Positions 47,467 through 62,093 of a DNA stretch of 64,000 bases are shown in pieces. This DNA is from Pseudomonas viciae (GTDB lineage Bacteria; Pseudomonadota; Gammaproteobacteria; Pseudomonadales; Pseudomonadaceae), in contig NZ_CP035088.1 of NCBI RefSeq assembly GCF_004786035.1, forward strand, positions 460,001-524,000, read 5' to 3'. Below the pieces are notes generated by a model. That model had not been told where the DNA came from and ran no database searches. It worked only from the letters and a program-made list of their open reading frames with translations. The position numbers were made by a program, and so were the translations under genes. The first letter of the stretch is position 1. Each line of letters begins with the position of its first letter.

Positions 47467-48256
47467 CTTCGGCGAGCTCCTTGATGTAATAGTGATGCAG
47501 AAAATCGTTGAGCCTGCGCGAAGCCTGGGGTGGCGGGCCGAGCGCGGCGAACGCCTGTGGGTCTATATCGGCCCCCACGCGAAAACTGAAGTGCACGCGG
47601 CGATGGGGGATGCGATACCAGGGTTCGGCCTTGGTCAGGGTGGTAGGGCTGACCTTGATGGTGACGGGGGTGAGGATTTTCGCACCGCGCAGGGCAATGG
47701 CCGCCGCGCCCCGATGAAAGGCTGGTGCATGGCCGGGTTGGGTGCGCGTACCTTCGGGAAATACGATCAGGCTCTGGCCGTCTTGCAGGGCATCGCTGGC
47801 GGCAGCGAGCATGTCCATGCTGCCGTCGTTGCTGATGTATTGGGTCGAGCGCAGCGGCCCGCGGGTAAAAGGGTTTTCCCACAGGCTTTGCTTGACCACG
47901 CAGTTGGCGTCGCGCACCAGCCCGATCAGGAACACCACGTCGATCAGCGACGGGTGGTTGGCGATGATCATCTGCCCGGGCCGACCGAGTTTTTCGGCGC
48001 CGTCGATCTGATAGGTGAGCACGCCGGTGCGGGCCATGAACCGGATAAAGAACCAGAACAGCCGTCCGACCGTACGCCGGGCCCGCTGTCGATGGGCCTG
48101 GGCATCGCCAGGCAGCCAGGCCAGCAACGGAAACACCAACACACGCAGGCACAGCCCGCCCAGCCCGAACAGGGCGAAGCTTGCGGCGGTCGCGAACAGG
48201 CGCCAGTAATAGGCGTCGCGATGTTTACCGGTCACCGGCTGCGTTGCCAGGTCCAT
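47447..48256 (-). CDS. PlsC-like 1-acyl-glycerol-3-phosphate acyltransferase of the APE cluster
   Basis: The start was set at ATG 48256 (MDLATQPVTGKHRDAYYWRL), giving 269 aa; the frame opens 37 codons earlier. A membrane anchor (FALFGLGGLCLRVLVFPLLAWL) is followed by the acyltransferase motifs NHPSLIDV (HX4D) and FPEGTRTQPG. It is at the ApeD position and probably attaches a carrier-bound acyl or polyene chain to a lipid precursor. It overlaps the upstream ketosynthase-like gene by 25 bases. Confidence 0.85.
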   Translation of the reverse strand: MDLATQPVTGKHRDAYYWRLFATAASFALFGLGGLCLRVLVFPLLAWLPGDAQAHRQRARRTVGRLFWFFIRFMARTGVLTYQIDGAEKLGRPGQMIIANHPSLIDVVFLIGLVRDANCVVKQSLWENPFTRGPLRSTQYISNDGSMDMLAAASDALQDGQSLIVFPEGTRTQPGHAPAFHRGAAAIALRGAKILTPVTIKVSPTTLTKAEPWYRIPHRRVHFSFRVGADIDPQAFAALGPPPQASRRLNDFLHHYYIKELAEDERSAP

Positions 48257-48951
48257 ACACGATTTTTCCAGGCATGTTGGCAGGTGGTTGCGTTGTTCAG
48301 TAGCGTACGCAACAGATCCAGGGCATGGGGCCAGTCGCTGCCGGGGATCTGGCCGATTGGCGCGCAAAGGTCCAACTGCCAGTCGTTGCCCGGGGTCAGC
48401 AGCAGGCCCACCGCATAGGGAAACGGTACGTCGTCGACCCAGGGGGCATACACCTGGGGTGGTTGTTCTTCGGTGACCACCAACAGCACGGCTGGTGCGC
48501 CCTCGTTCAACAGCGCGGCGGCCTCCAGCACGCCGTGTTCCAGCCCGTCACCCGTGGCGGCCAGGGCGGTCATTTCGCTGGTTTCGCCACGCATGATCGA
48601 CCACAGACCGATCACTGCGTTATGCACCGACAGGCTGAACTGGGTTGGCGACAAGGGTTGGTCAGCCGCCAGGTCCTTGAGAATCTCGAACGTGCGCGGG
48701 GTTTCGCCGTGGCGGGAAATAAAGACCAACGGTAGGTCCGCTCGCCCCTCGGCCAGTGGCCAGCCGACACTGAAGGCCATCCGCGCCAGGCGGCTGAGGC
48801 GCCGGCGCTGCATGGCCGGCAGAAACGATACGTCTGGGGCGGCATCGCTGGCCGGAACTACCACCGGCTGTCGGCTCCATGCCTGCCAATCGTCCACGCT
48901 TTCGAGCCCAGGGGCCCATGCGCGCCATTGGGCGATGTTGAAATTGATCAC
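48232..48951 (-). CDS. Chain-length-factor-like ketosynthase partner (ApeC-like)
   Basis: First gene of the operon. GTG 48951 (reading VINFNIAQWRAWAPG) is preferred because AGGGGTGGG precedes it; GTG 48987 opens the frame. At 239 aa it is only an N-terminal ketosynthase-type half domain. Where active enzymes have the nucleophilic Cys it reads FSLSVHNAVIGLWS, so it should be non-catalytic and act as the partner of the ApeO-like ketosynthase, as shown for ApeO:ApeC in other species. Confidence 0.75.
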   Translation of the reverse strand: MINFNIAQWRAWAPGLESVDDWQAWSRQPVVVPASDAAPDVSFLPAMQRRRLSRLARMAFSVGWPLAEGRADLPLVFISRHGETPRTFEILKDLAADQPLSPTQFSLSVHNAVIGLWSIMRGETSEMTALAATGDGLEHGVLEAAALLNEGAPAVLLVVTEEQPPQVYAPWVDDVPFPYAVGLLLTPGNDWQLDLCAPIGQIPGSDWPHALDLLRTLLNNATTCQHAWKNRVWTWQRSR

Positions 48952-49045
48952 AAAATTCACCCCACCCCTGCGGGCTTTTATTGTCACGGTTCAGTGGTTT
49001 GACCCGCGTCCAACCCTGCATGGTCTTGCGACCCAAGTGGCGCGC

Positions 49046-49074
49046 ATTATCCCGGTGCGATTGGCTTGTAGCAA
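49046..49074 (-). promoter_or_regulatory. Probable sigma70 promoter of the APE operon
   Basis: On the minus strand a -35 box TTGCTA (49074-49069), 17 bases and a -10 box GATAAT (49051-49046) give a start near 49039, about 90 bases before the first gene. The 359-base gap (48952-49310) also holds the palindrome at 49083-49105, a smaller GTGAC-ATT-GTCAC palindrome at 49133-49145 and a GGAGG ribosome site for parA, but no gene. Confidence 0.6.
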
Positions 49075-49082
49075 ATACTGGT

Positions 49083-49105
49083 TACATTTTGTCCAGCAAA
49101 ATGTA
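49083..49105. promoter_or_regulatory. Perfect 9-base inverted repeat upstream of the APE promoter (candidate operator)
   Basis: TACATTTTG (49083-49091), five bases, CAAAATGTA (49097-49105). Its centre lies about 55 bases upstream of the predicted start, next to the -35 box, as expected for an activator site. It could equally regulate the divergent parA gene. No regulator gene lies inside the operon. Confidence 0.5.
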
Positions 49106-49310
49106 CTGGTTGGTCCGCTTAAATGTCAGGCAGTGACATTGTCACGATCATGACGAGCATGTCTGTCGGTTGTTTCTGTCAGGTCCCAGTCGAATTGACG
49201 ACTCATTGGTGGAAAAAGCCACTGATGCTGTAGTCCTTCTTCGCAGAAGGTAGCTAAGCGGTATCCCGGCCTACTACACTCGGGAATCTTTGATACACGG
49301 AGGTTTTGAC

Positions 49311-50081
49311 ATGCGGCGTGTGGTGTTCAATCAGAAAGGTGGCGTGGGCAAGTCGAGCATCGCCTGCAACCTGGCGGCGGTCAGCGCCAGCGAGGGGTAT
49401 CGCACGCTGTTGGTGGATCTGGATGCCCAGGCCAACTCGACGCAATACCTGACTGGCCTGACCGGCGATGACATCCCCATGGGCATCGCCGACTTCTTCA
49501 AGCAGACCCTGTCGTCGGGGCCATTCTCGAAAAAGAACAAGGTGGATATCTACGAAACACCGTTCGATAACCTGCACGTCATTACCGCCACCGCAGAGCT
49601 GACCGATCTACAGCCCAAGCTCGAGGCGAAACACAAGATCAACAAACTGCGCAAACTGCTTGAAGAGCTGGAGGAGGACTACGACCGGATTTATCTGGAC
49701 ACCCCGCCGGCCCTGAACTTCTATGCAGTTTCAGCGTTGATCGCCGCCGATCGTGTGCTGATCCCCTTTGACTGTGACAGCTTTTCCCGACAGGCACTGT
49801 ACGGCCTGCTGGCGGAAATAGAAGAACTCAAGGACGACCATAACGAAGGCCTGGAAGTCGAAGGCATCGTGGTCAACCAGTTCCAGGCCCGCGCCAGCCT
49901 GCCACAGCAGATCCTCGACGAATTGATTGCCGAAGGCTTGCCGGTATTGCCGGTGTACCTGAGCAGTTCGGTGCGCATGCGCGAATCCCATCAGGCCAGC
50001 CTGCCGCTGATCCACCTGGACCCGCGGCACAAGCTGACCCAGCAGTTCGTGGAGTTGCATGGGTTGCTGGAAAGCGCCTGA
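49311..50081 (+). CDS. Orphan ParA/MinD-family ATPase
   Basis: ATG 49311 ([16 protein letters not shown]) follows ACGGAGG and gives 256 aa; an in-frame start at 49290 adds seven residues. The deviant Walker A KGGVGKSS with its signature lysine, [15 protein letters not shown] and [17 protein letters not shown] are ParA motifs. No parB or parS-like repeats are nearby, so this is an orphan ATPase that may position a non-chromosomal cargo. The same kind of gene is found at this place in other pseudomonads, as I recall, which suggests core function. Confidence 0.88.
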   Translation: MRRVVFNQKGGVGKSSIACNLAAVSASEGYRTLLVDLDAQANSTQYLTGLTGDDIPMGIADFFKQTLSSGPFSKKNKVDIYETPFDNLHVITATAELTDLQPKLEAKHKINKLRKLLEELEEDYDRIYLDTPPALNFYAVSALIAADRVLIPFDCDSFSRQALYGLLAEIEELKDDHNEGLEVEGIVVNQFQARASLPQQILDELIAEGLPVLPVYLSSSVRMRESHQASLPLIHLDPRHKLTQQFVELHGLLESA

Positions 50082-50105
50082 CTCACTGGCTTGTACAACA
50101 CCAAT

Positions 50106-50192
50106 GTGGGAGCGGGCTTGCTCGCGAAGGCGGTGTGTCAGTCGACATCTATGTGTCTAGTACGCCGCATTCGCGAGCAAGCCCGCTCCCAC
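50106..50192. repeat. REPIN (two inverted REP arms)
   Basis: GTGGGAGCGGGCTTGCTCGC at the left and GCGAGCAAGCCCGCTCCCAC at the right, with GGCGGTGTGTCAG and a degenerate partner inside. It fills the gap between the convergent parA-like and trxC genes. Confidence 0.92.
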
Positions 50193-50207
50193 AGGGATCC
50201 CATGGTT

Positions 50208-50630
50208 TCAGATGCCCTGGCTACGCAACCAGCCCATCAATTGCGGCAACGGCAGCGCCCCACTCTGGCGCGCGACTTCCCGACCGTCCTTGAACAGGAT
50301 CAGGCTGGGAATCGAGCGGATCCCCAACTGCGCCGATAGTTGCTGATTGGCCTCGCTGTCGAGCTTGGCCAAGCGGCATTTACCCGCCAATTGCACAGCG
50401 GCCTGTTCGAACACGGGCGCGAAGGATTTGCAGGGCCCGCACCAATCGGCCCAGACATCCACCAACAGCGGCAGGTCGCCCTTGATCTGGCTGGCGTAGT
50501 CGCCTTGCTTGAGTTCGAACGGTTTGCTCAATAACACCTGGGCCTTGCAGCGCCCGCACTTGGGCTGATCGCCCAGGCGTTCGGCGGGGATGCGGTTGAG
50601 CCCGTTGCAGTGGGGGCAGGGGATCAGCAT
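50208..50630 (-). CDS. trxC: Thioredoxin 2 (zinc-containing) TrxC
   Basis: This 140-aa protein begins MLIPCPHCNGLNRIP and continues GDQPKCGRCKAQ; the two CxxC pairs are the zinc site typical of thioredoxin 2. The thioredoxin fold follows with active site WADWCGPCKSF and cis-Pro in SIPSLILF. It reduces cytoplasmic disulfides and is often induced by oxidative stress. It is a single-gene unit between two REPINs. Confidence 0.96.
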   Translation of the reverse strand: MLIPCPHCNGLNRIPAERLGDQPKCGRCKAQVLLSKPFELKQGDYASQIKGDLPLLVDVWADWCGPCKSFAPVFEQAAVQLAGKCRLAKLDSEANQQLSAQLGIRSIPSLILFKDGREVARQSGALPLPQLMGWLRSQGI

Positions 50631-50697
50631 CAGGTCAGTCTCCAGAAAAAATCATCGATATAGATTGAACACTATATAGAAACCACCGCAAAAACCT

Positions 50698-50784
50698 GTG
50701 GGAGCGAGCTTGCTCGCGATTGCGGTCTACCAGTCAATGATGCATCGACTATCAGACTGCTATCGCGAGCAAGCTCGCTCCCAC
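50698..50784. repeat. REPIN (two inverted REP arms, GAGCTTG variant)
   Basis: GTGGGAGCGAGCTTGCTCGC and GCGAGCAAGCTCGCTCCCAC flank a 47-base spacer. The arms carry A where the 50106 copy has G (GCGAGC versus GCGGGC), so two sub-variants lie within 600 bases. Confidence 0.92.
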
Positions 50785-50805
50785 AGGGTCGCTTATTGCT
50801 GCCGC

Positions 50806-51432
50806 TTATTTAGCGTTGGTCAGCGTGTTGTAGCTGGTCATCAGGTTGCGGTAGTCCGGGATGTGGTTGGAGAACAAGGTCGCCAGCCCTTCCACATCGT
50901 TGCGCCAGTCGCGGTGCAGCTCACAAGCCAGGCCGAACCAGGTCATCAGTTGCGCACCCGAGGAAGACATGCGGTCCCAGGCCGATTGACGGGTCAGCTC
51001 GTTGAAAGTGCCGGAGGCATCGGTGACCACGAACACCTCGAAACCTTCGGCCAGGGCCGACAGTGCCGGGAAAGCCACGCAGACTTCAGTCACCACGCCG
51101 GCGATGATCAGTTGCTTCTTGCCGGTGGCCTTGATGGCCTTGACGAAATCTTCGTTGTCCCAGGCGTTGATCTGGCCGGGGCGAGCGATGTACGGCGCGT
51201 CCGGGAACAGGGTCTTGAGCTCGGGCATCAGCGGGCCGTTGGGGCCGGTTTCGAAACTGGTGGTGAGGATGGTTGGCAGCTTGAAGTATTTGGCCAGGTC
51301 GGCCAGGGCCAGCACGTTGTTCTTGAAGCGGTCCGGGTCGATGTCACGCACCAGGGACAGCAGGCCAGCCTGGTGGTCTACCAGCAGAACGGCGGCGTTA
51401 TCTTTGTCGAGACGTTTGTAGGAAGTAGTCAT
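50806..51432 (-). CDS. Isochorismatase-family hydrolase, YcaC-like
   Basis: This 208-aa cysteine hydrolase has Asp in VLLVDHQAGLLSLVRD, Lys in the AIKATGKKQLI region and the nucleophile Cys in VVTEVCVAFPALSAL. The length and sequence resemble YcaC (octameric, of unknown substrate) rather than true isochorismatases or nicotinamidases. The divergent LysR gene 207 bases away is the likely regulator. Confidence 0.85.
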   Translation of the reverse strand: MTTSYKRLDKDNAAVLLVDHQAGLLSLVRDIDPDRFKNNVLALADLAKYFKLPTILTTSFETGPNGPLMPELKTLFPDAPYIARPGQINAWDNEDFVKAIKATGKKQLIIAGVVTEVCVAFPALSALAEGFEVFVVTDASGTFNELTRQSAWDRMSSSGAQLMTWFGLACELHRDWRNDVEGLATLFSNHIPDYRNLMTSYNTLTNAK

Positions 51433-51639
51433 GGCGTAGCCCTCATTAAGTTTTGGTTGCCGAAGGTCTCGGCTTGGTTAAGGTTTTTAATGTCGGTGTA
51501 GCGATTGATCGGTGACTCATCCGGTCGAAGCGCTCCGGCGTCAATCCGTGTTGCGTTTCGATGGGTGTAGATTAAAACTGGCACCTTTGATGCGCTAGAC
51601 TGCAAAAATTCGCCTTAGCGTTCTATTTGGAGAACGATC

Positions 51640-52545
51640 ATCGAAGACCTCAACACGCTTTACTACTTCACCCAGGTGGTCGAGCACGGCGGTTTCGCCG
51701 CTGCCGGCCGGGCGCTGGACATGCCCAAGTCGAAGCTCAGCCGGCGGATTGCCCAACTGGAAGAGCGCCTTGGGGTGCGGTTGATCCATCGCACCAGTCG
51801 TCATTGCTCGTTGACGGAGATCGGCCAGGCCTACTACCAGCGCTGCCTGGCGATGCGGGTCGAAGCCGAGAGCGCGGCCGAAGTGATCGAACGCAACCGC
51901 TCCGAACCCCAGGGGCTGGTGCGCATCAGTTGTCCGACGGCGCTTCTCAACAGCTGGGTCGGGCCGATGCTGACCCGCTACATGCTCAAGTTCCCGCGGG
52001 TGGAGTTGTTCATCGAGAGCACCAACCGCCGGGTCGACCTGATCCATGAGGGTTTCGACATCGCGTTGCGGGTGCGCTTTCCGCCGCTGGAAAACACCGA
52101 CATGGTCATGAAAGTCCTGGGCAACAGCACCCAATGCCTGGTGGGCAGCCCGGCTTACCGCGAGCGCTTGTCTTCACCCGCCTCCCCGGCGGACCTCAAC
52201 GGTTTGCCGAGCGTGCACTGGGGCGCGGCGCAGCGCGAATATCAGTGGGAATTGTTCGGCCCGGACGGCACCCGCGCGCTGATCCGCCATGAACCGCGCA
52301 TGGTCACCGATGACCTGCTGGCCCTGCGTCACGCCGTGCTGGCGGGTATCGGCATCGCCCATTTGCCCGCCGTGGTGGTACGAGAAGACATCGCGGCCGG
52401 TCGGCTGGTGGAGCTGGTGCCGGGCTGGACGCCCAAGTGCGGCATCGTCCATGCGATCTTCGCCTCGCGGCGCGGGTTGCTGCCGTCGGTGCGTACGTTG
52501 ATTGATTTTCTCGCCGAGGAATTCAGCCAGAGTGATATGGCGTAG
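51640..52545 (+). CDS. LysR-family regulator with a non-canonical start codon
   Basis: The reading frame is open from 51619 after a TAG and reads EDLNTLYYFTQVVEHGGFAA, the normal LysR N-terminus, but the codon where Met is expected is ATC (51640, or the ATC before it at 51637), 7 or 4 bases after GGAG. The first standard start in frame is GTG 51676, which would remove the first 12 residues of the winged helix-turn-helix. With the ATC start the protein has 301 aa. The recognition helix region MPKSKLSRRIAQLEERLG and the effector domain are intact. It probably regulates the divergent YcaC-like gene. ATC may be a rare start, a mutation or a sequence error. Confidence 0.8.
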   Translation: MEDLNTLYYFTQVVEHGGFAAAGRALDMPKSKLSRRIAQLEERLGVRLIHRTSRHCSLTEIGQAYYQRCLAMRVEAESAAEVIERNRSEPQGLVRISCPTALLNSWVGPMLTRYMLKFPRVELFIESTNRRVDLIHEGFDIALRVRFPPLENTDMVMKVLGNSTQCLVGSPAYRERLSSPASPADLNGLPSVHWGAAQREYQWELFGPDGTRALIRHEPRMVTDDLLALRHAVLAGIGIAHLPAVVVREDIAAGRLVELVPGWTPKCGIVHAIFASRRGLLPSVRTLIDFLAEEFSQSDMA

Positions 52546-52574
52546 GGCAGGAGCCTTTGAGTGTGAGTGCTTTT

Positions 52575-52599
52575 GTGGGAGCGAGCTTGCTCGCGATGA
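52575..52599. repeat. Single REP element
   Basis: GTGGGAGCGAGCTTGCTCGC followed by GATGA lies between the convergent LysR and selO genes and has no inverted partner. Confidence 0.8.
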
Positions 52600-52623
52600 C
52601 TGTCGTTCAGGCAAACCTGAAAG

Positions 52624-57488
<4,865 letters not shown>

Positions 57489-57522
57489 ATAGACCGGTCA
57501 AGCAAGTGAGAGTGGGAGCAGT

Positions 57523-59265
<1,743 letters not shown>

Positions 59266-59420
59266 AGGCGTTACTCCGGGAAAACTGAAGGGCGGGCACA
59301 AACTGACCATGCAGTCTGCGTGCCAGCGATTCTAACCTGTTGAAATGTGATGCTGTCAAAAAAGGTTGGGATGAGCGGTTCACATGCAGCGGATCCCAGG
59401 CGCCACAAAAGCTGGTGAGT

Positions 59421-59449
59421 TGATCGCCCACCCAGTCGGTGAGCGATCA
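59421..59449 (-). terminator. Possible terminator hairpin after the chemoreceptor gene
   Basis: TGATCGC-x-CACC, loop, GGTG-x-GCGATCA forms a 12-pair stem with one mismatch, 14 bases past the chemoreceptor stop. Read on the minus strand only a weak T tract follows, several bases away. Confidence 0.4.
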
Positions 59450-59462
59450 GCAACTGCACGGG

Positions 59463-61088
59463 TTAAAGGCTGAACCGCCCAACCATGCTGTTCAGGTCCA
59501 CGGCCAGGCGCGACAGTTCGGCACTGGCGGCGCTGGTCTGGTTGGCGCCGGTGGCCGATTGCACCGAAAGATCGCGGATGTTCACCAGGTTGCGATCCAC
59601 TTCACGGGCCACCTGGGCCTGTTCTTCGGCGGCGCTGGCGATCACCAGGTTGCGTTCATTGATCTGGACGATGGCGGTGTTGATCGTGTCCAGGGACATG
59701 CCGGCGCCGCGGGCGATGTTCAGGGTCGACTCGGCGCGTTCGGTGCTGTTGCGCATCGAATCCACGGCGTGTTCGGTGCCGCTCTGGATGCTGCCGATCA
59801 TGCGTTCGATCTCGCTGGTCGACTGTTGGGTGCGATGGGCCAGGGCGCGCACCTCGTCGGCCACCACAGCAAAACCGCGACCGGCCTCACCGGCACGGGC
59901 GGCTTCGATGGCGGCGTTCAGGGCCAACAGATTGGTCTGGTCGGCCAGGCCGCGAATGACGTCCAGCACCTTGCCGATGTCGCGAGACTCATCGGCCAGG
60001 TTGCCGATCAAGGTCGCGGTGCTTTGCACATCGGCGCTCATGCGTTCGATGGCGCTGACGGTTTCCTGCACCAGGTCGCGGCCGTCGCCAGCGGATGTGG
60101 TGGCGTTTTTCGAGGCCTCGGAGGTGCTGACGGCGTTACGCGCCACTTCTTCAACGGCGCTGGTCATCTCATTGACCGCCGTGGCGGCCTGTTCGATTTC
60201 ATTGTTCTGCTGGGTCAGGCCCCGGGCGCTTTCGTCGGTGACGCTGTTGAGCTCTTCGGCGGCGGAAGCCAGTTGGGTGGCCGAGCCGGAGATCCGCTGC
60301 AGGGTGTCGCGCAGTTTTTCCTGCATGGTCGACATCGCCCGCAACAGGCGACCGGCTTCGTCGCTGCCGTCCACGATGATCGGTCGGGTCAGGTTGCCCT
60401 TGGCGATTTCTTCGGCGGCGTCCAGGGCGTTGGCGATCGGCTTGGTAATGCTGTTGGTCAGCAACCAGGCGAACAGCAGGGTCAGGCCGGTGGCGATGAC
60501 CAGCAGGGTGATGACCCAATTGAAGGCCGTTGAATATTGTTGCTTCGCACCCTGATTGAGGGCCTCGGCTTGCTGGTTGTTGATCTCCACCAAGCGATTG
60601 ATCGCGGCGTTGATGGCGTCGGAATTGCTTAGCAGTTCCGTGTTGAGCAGTGCACGCAATTCCTCGAGTTGATTGTTGCGCGAAAGGGTTTTCATCCGTT
60701 CTTCGAGCTGACGGTATTGGCTCAGCAATTGAAGGTACTGATCGTAGGCGGCCCGTTCTTGCGGGGAGCTGATGAGTTTTTCATAGGTGCTTTGAGCGGC
60801 CTGGATCTGCTGGTTACGTTGTTCGAACAGGCCGAAGGTTTTCTGCTGGACGTCCGGTTCGCGGTTGACCAGCAAGCGGTAGGACAGCACGCGCAGGCGC
60901 AGGGTCAGCGAGGTGAACTCATCCAGGGCCTTGATGCTGGGCACGCTGTTGTCGACGATGTTTTCGCCGGACTCGCGGATTTTGCCCATCTGGGTCAGGG
61001 CAAACACCCCGAGGGCCAGCATCAGGGCGCCGATCAGGGCAAACCCGAGGAACGCCCGCGGCGCGATATTCATATTACGTAGAGACAT
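59463..61088 (-). CDS. Methyl-accepting chemotaxis protein with four-helix-bundle sensor
   Basis: ATG 61088 ([20 protein letters not shown]) gives 541 aa; ATG 61139 is also in frame. The order is TM1 (about residues 11-31), a periplasmic 4HB_MCP sensor of about 160 residues, TM2 ([20 protein letters not shown]), HAMP and the coiled signalling domain. The hairpin tip [20 protein letters not shown] and [19 protein letters not shown] are intact. The ligand is unknown; 4HB sensors often bind small organic acids or phenolics. It is a single gene with no che genes beside it. Confidence 0.93.
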   Translation of the reverse strand: MSLRNMNIAPRAFLGFALIGALMLALGVFALTQMGKIRESGENIVDNSVPSIKALDEFTSLTLRLRVLSYRLLVNREPDVQQKTFGLFEQRNQQIQAAQSTYEKLISSPQERAAYDQYLQLLSQYRQLEERMKTLSRNNQLEELRALLNTELLSNSDAINAAINRLVEINNQQAEALNQGAKQQYSTAFNWVITLLVIATGLTLLFAWLLTNSITKPIANALDAAEEIAKGNLTRPIIVDGSDEAGRLLRAMSTMQEKLRDTLQRISGSATQLASAAEELNSVTDESARGLTQQNNEIEQAATAVNEMTSAVEEVARNAVSTSEASKNATTSAGDGRDLVQETVSAIERMSADVQSTATLIGNLADESRDIGKVLDVIRGLADQTNLLALNAAIEAARAGEAGRGFAVVADEVRALAHRTQQSTSEIERMIGSIQSGTEHAVDSMRNSTERAESTLNIARGAGMSLDTINTAIVQINERNLVIASAAEEQAQVAREVDRNLVNIRDLSVQSATGANQTSAASAELSRLAVDLNSMVGRFSL

Positions 61089-61344
61089 GGAAGGTACCGG
61101 GATGAGGCGCGTCCGTGCGGGGCTGTGACGGGTGTTCATGACTTATCGGTCATACGACTAAAGTCTTGAGGGGCTGCGTGCTTTTTGTCGCAGCGCAACG
61201 GTTGCGGTACGACGAAGGGTAGGAACCAGATTCTCCATTCGCAGTCTCTACAGCTCGCGGCGAAGTACCGCGGCCCGTAAATCGTGGCATCGGCGGTGAC
61301 TTTTCTTTATCGTACGCGCCCCTTGAAAAAGCCTGGAAATCAAT

Positions 61345-61575
61345 ATGTTGGAAACATCCCTCAGTCAACTGGAGCAACTGGTCAATGACTTGGTGCAACA
61401 GAATCGTGACCTCACCGGCCTCAATGAAACCCTGAGCGCGGAACTTGCCAGGGCCAAGGATGAAAACGAAAGCCTGCAACTGAGCCTGATGGAACAGGAA
61501 GAGCTGCACGGCACCACTGCCGCCCGCATCCAGGCCCTGATCGAGCGCGCCAGCACCGGTCCCGTCAGCGCATGA
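61345..61575 (+). CDS. Small coiled-coil protein, TIGR02449/ZapB-like
   Basis: This 76-aa protein is predicted to be almost entirely helical with a heptad pattern (LETSLSQLEQLVNDLVQQNR to RIQALIERAS). It is of the TIGR02449 type that is usually encoded just before zapA, and ZapB-like cell-division roles have been suggested for such proteins. It overlaps the following gene by four bases (ATGA). The 250-odd bases between it and the chemoreceptor start hold no gene I can support. Confidence 0.8.
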   Translation: MLETSLSQLEQLVNDLVQQNRDLTGLNETLSAELARAKDENESLQLSLMEQEELHGTTAARIQALIERASTGPVSA

Positions 61576-61874
61576 AGCACGGTGCCGATGGGGTGACCGT
61601 CATTTCGATCCTGGGGGAAGAGTATTCAATCAAGGCGCCGGCCGGGCAGGAACAGGCCCTGCTGGACGCCGCGTCGATGCTCAAGGCCGCCCTGGCCGAC
61701 ACCAAGAGGAAATACCCGACGCTGATCGGTGATCGCCTGCTGGTGCTGGCGGCGATGAACCTGTGCTCGCAACAGATTGAAATGCAAAAGCAGCACAAAG
61801 CGGAACTCGACCGTTATCAAGAGCAAGTCAGCGCCACGGTCGATGTCATTGCCAAGACGATCCAGCAGGCTTGA
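61572..61874 (+). CDS. zapA: ZapA-like cell-division protein
   Basis: This 100-aa protein has the ZapA N-terminal fold (VTVISILGEEYSIKAPAGQE, QALLDAASMLKAAL) and a C-terminal coiled coil (CSQQIEMQKQHKAELDRYQE). ZapA cross-links FtsZ protofilaments at mid-cell. In many pseudomonads zapA is followed by 6S RNA (ssrS) and the 5-formyl-THF cyclo-ligase gene; here a REPIN and an acyl-CoA dehydrogenase gene follow, so this may be a second zapA or a rearranged locus. Confidence 0.82.
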   Translation: MKHGADGVTVISILGEEYSIKAPAGQEQALLDAASMLKAALADTKRKYPTLIGDRLLVLAAMNLCSQQIEMQKQHKAELDRYQEQVSATVDVIAKTIQQA

Positions 61875-61909
61875 AGCCTTTTAGAGCCAAGGGTTGGCGG
61901 TGATCCAAT

Positions 61910-61996
61910 GTGAGAGTGGGCTTGCTCGCGAAGGCGGCGTGTCAGACAGCATATTTGTAGCTGATACACCGTCTTCGCGAGCAAGCCCGCTCCCAC
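61910..61996. repeat. REPIN with degenerate left arm
   Basis: The left arm reads GTGAGAGTGGGCTTGCTCGC and is diverged in the first bases; the right arm GCGAGCAAGCCCGCTCCCAC is canonical. The inner GGCGGCGTGTCAG/CTGATACACCG pair matches the REPINs at 9164 and 50106. Confidence 0.88.
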
Positions 61997-62041
61997 AGTA
62001 GATTAGGTGGTGACAAAATTTGTGTTCACCGCCGATCCACT

Positions 62042-62066
62042 GTGGGAGCAAGCCTGCTCGCGATTG
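62042..62066. repeat. Single REP element
   Basis: GTGGGAGCAAGCCTGCTCGC followed by GATTG lies 45 bases after the REPIN, in the gap between the convergent zapA-like and acyl-CoA dehydrogenase genes. Confidence 0.8.
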
Positions 62067-62093
62067 GATTTGAGCTACACCGCAAGAACTGGA

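Noticed and set aside
61875..62093. Possible 6S RNA (ssrS) after the zapA-like gene
   Set aside because: The gap is filled by a REPIN and a single REP and has no room for the long 6S hairpin.
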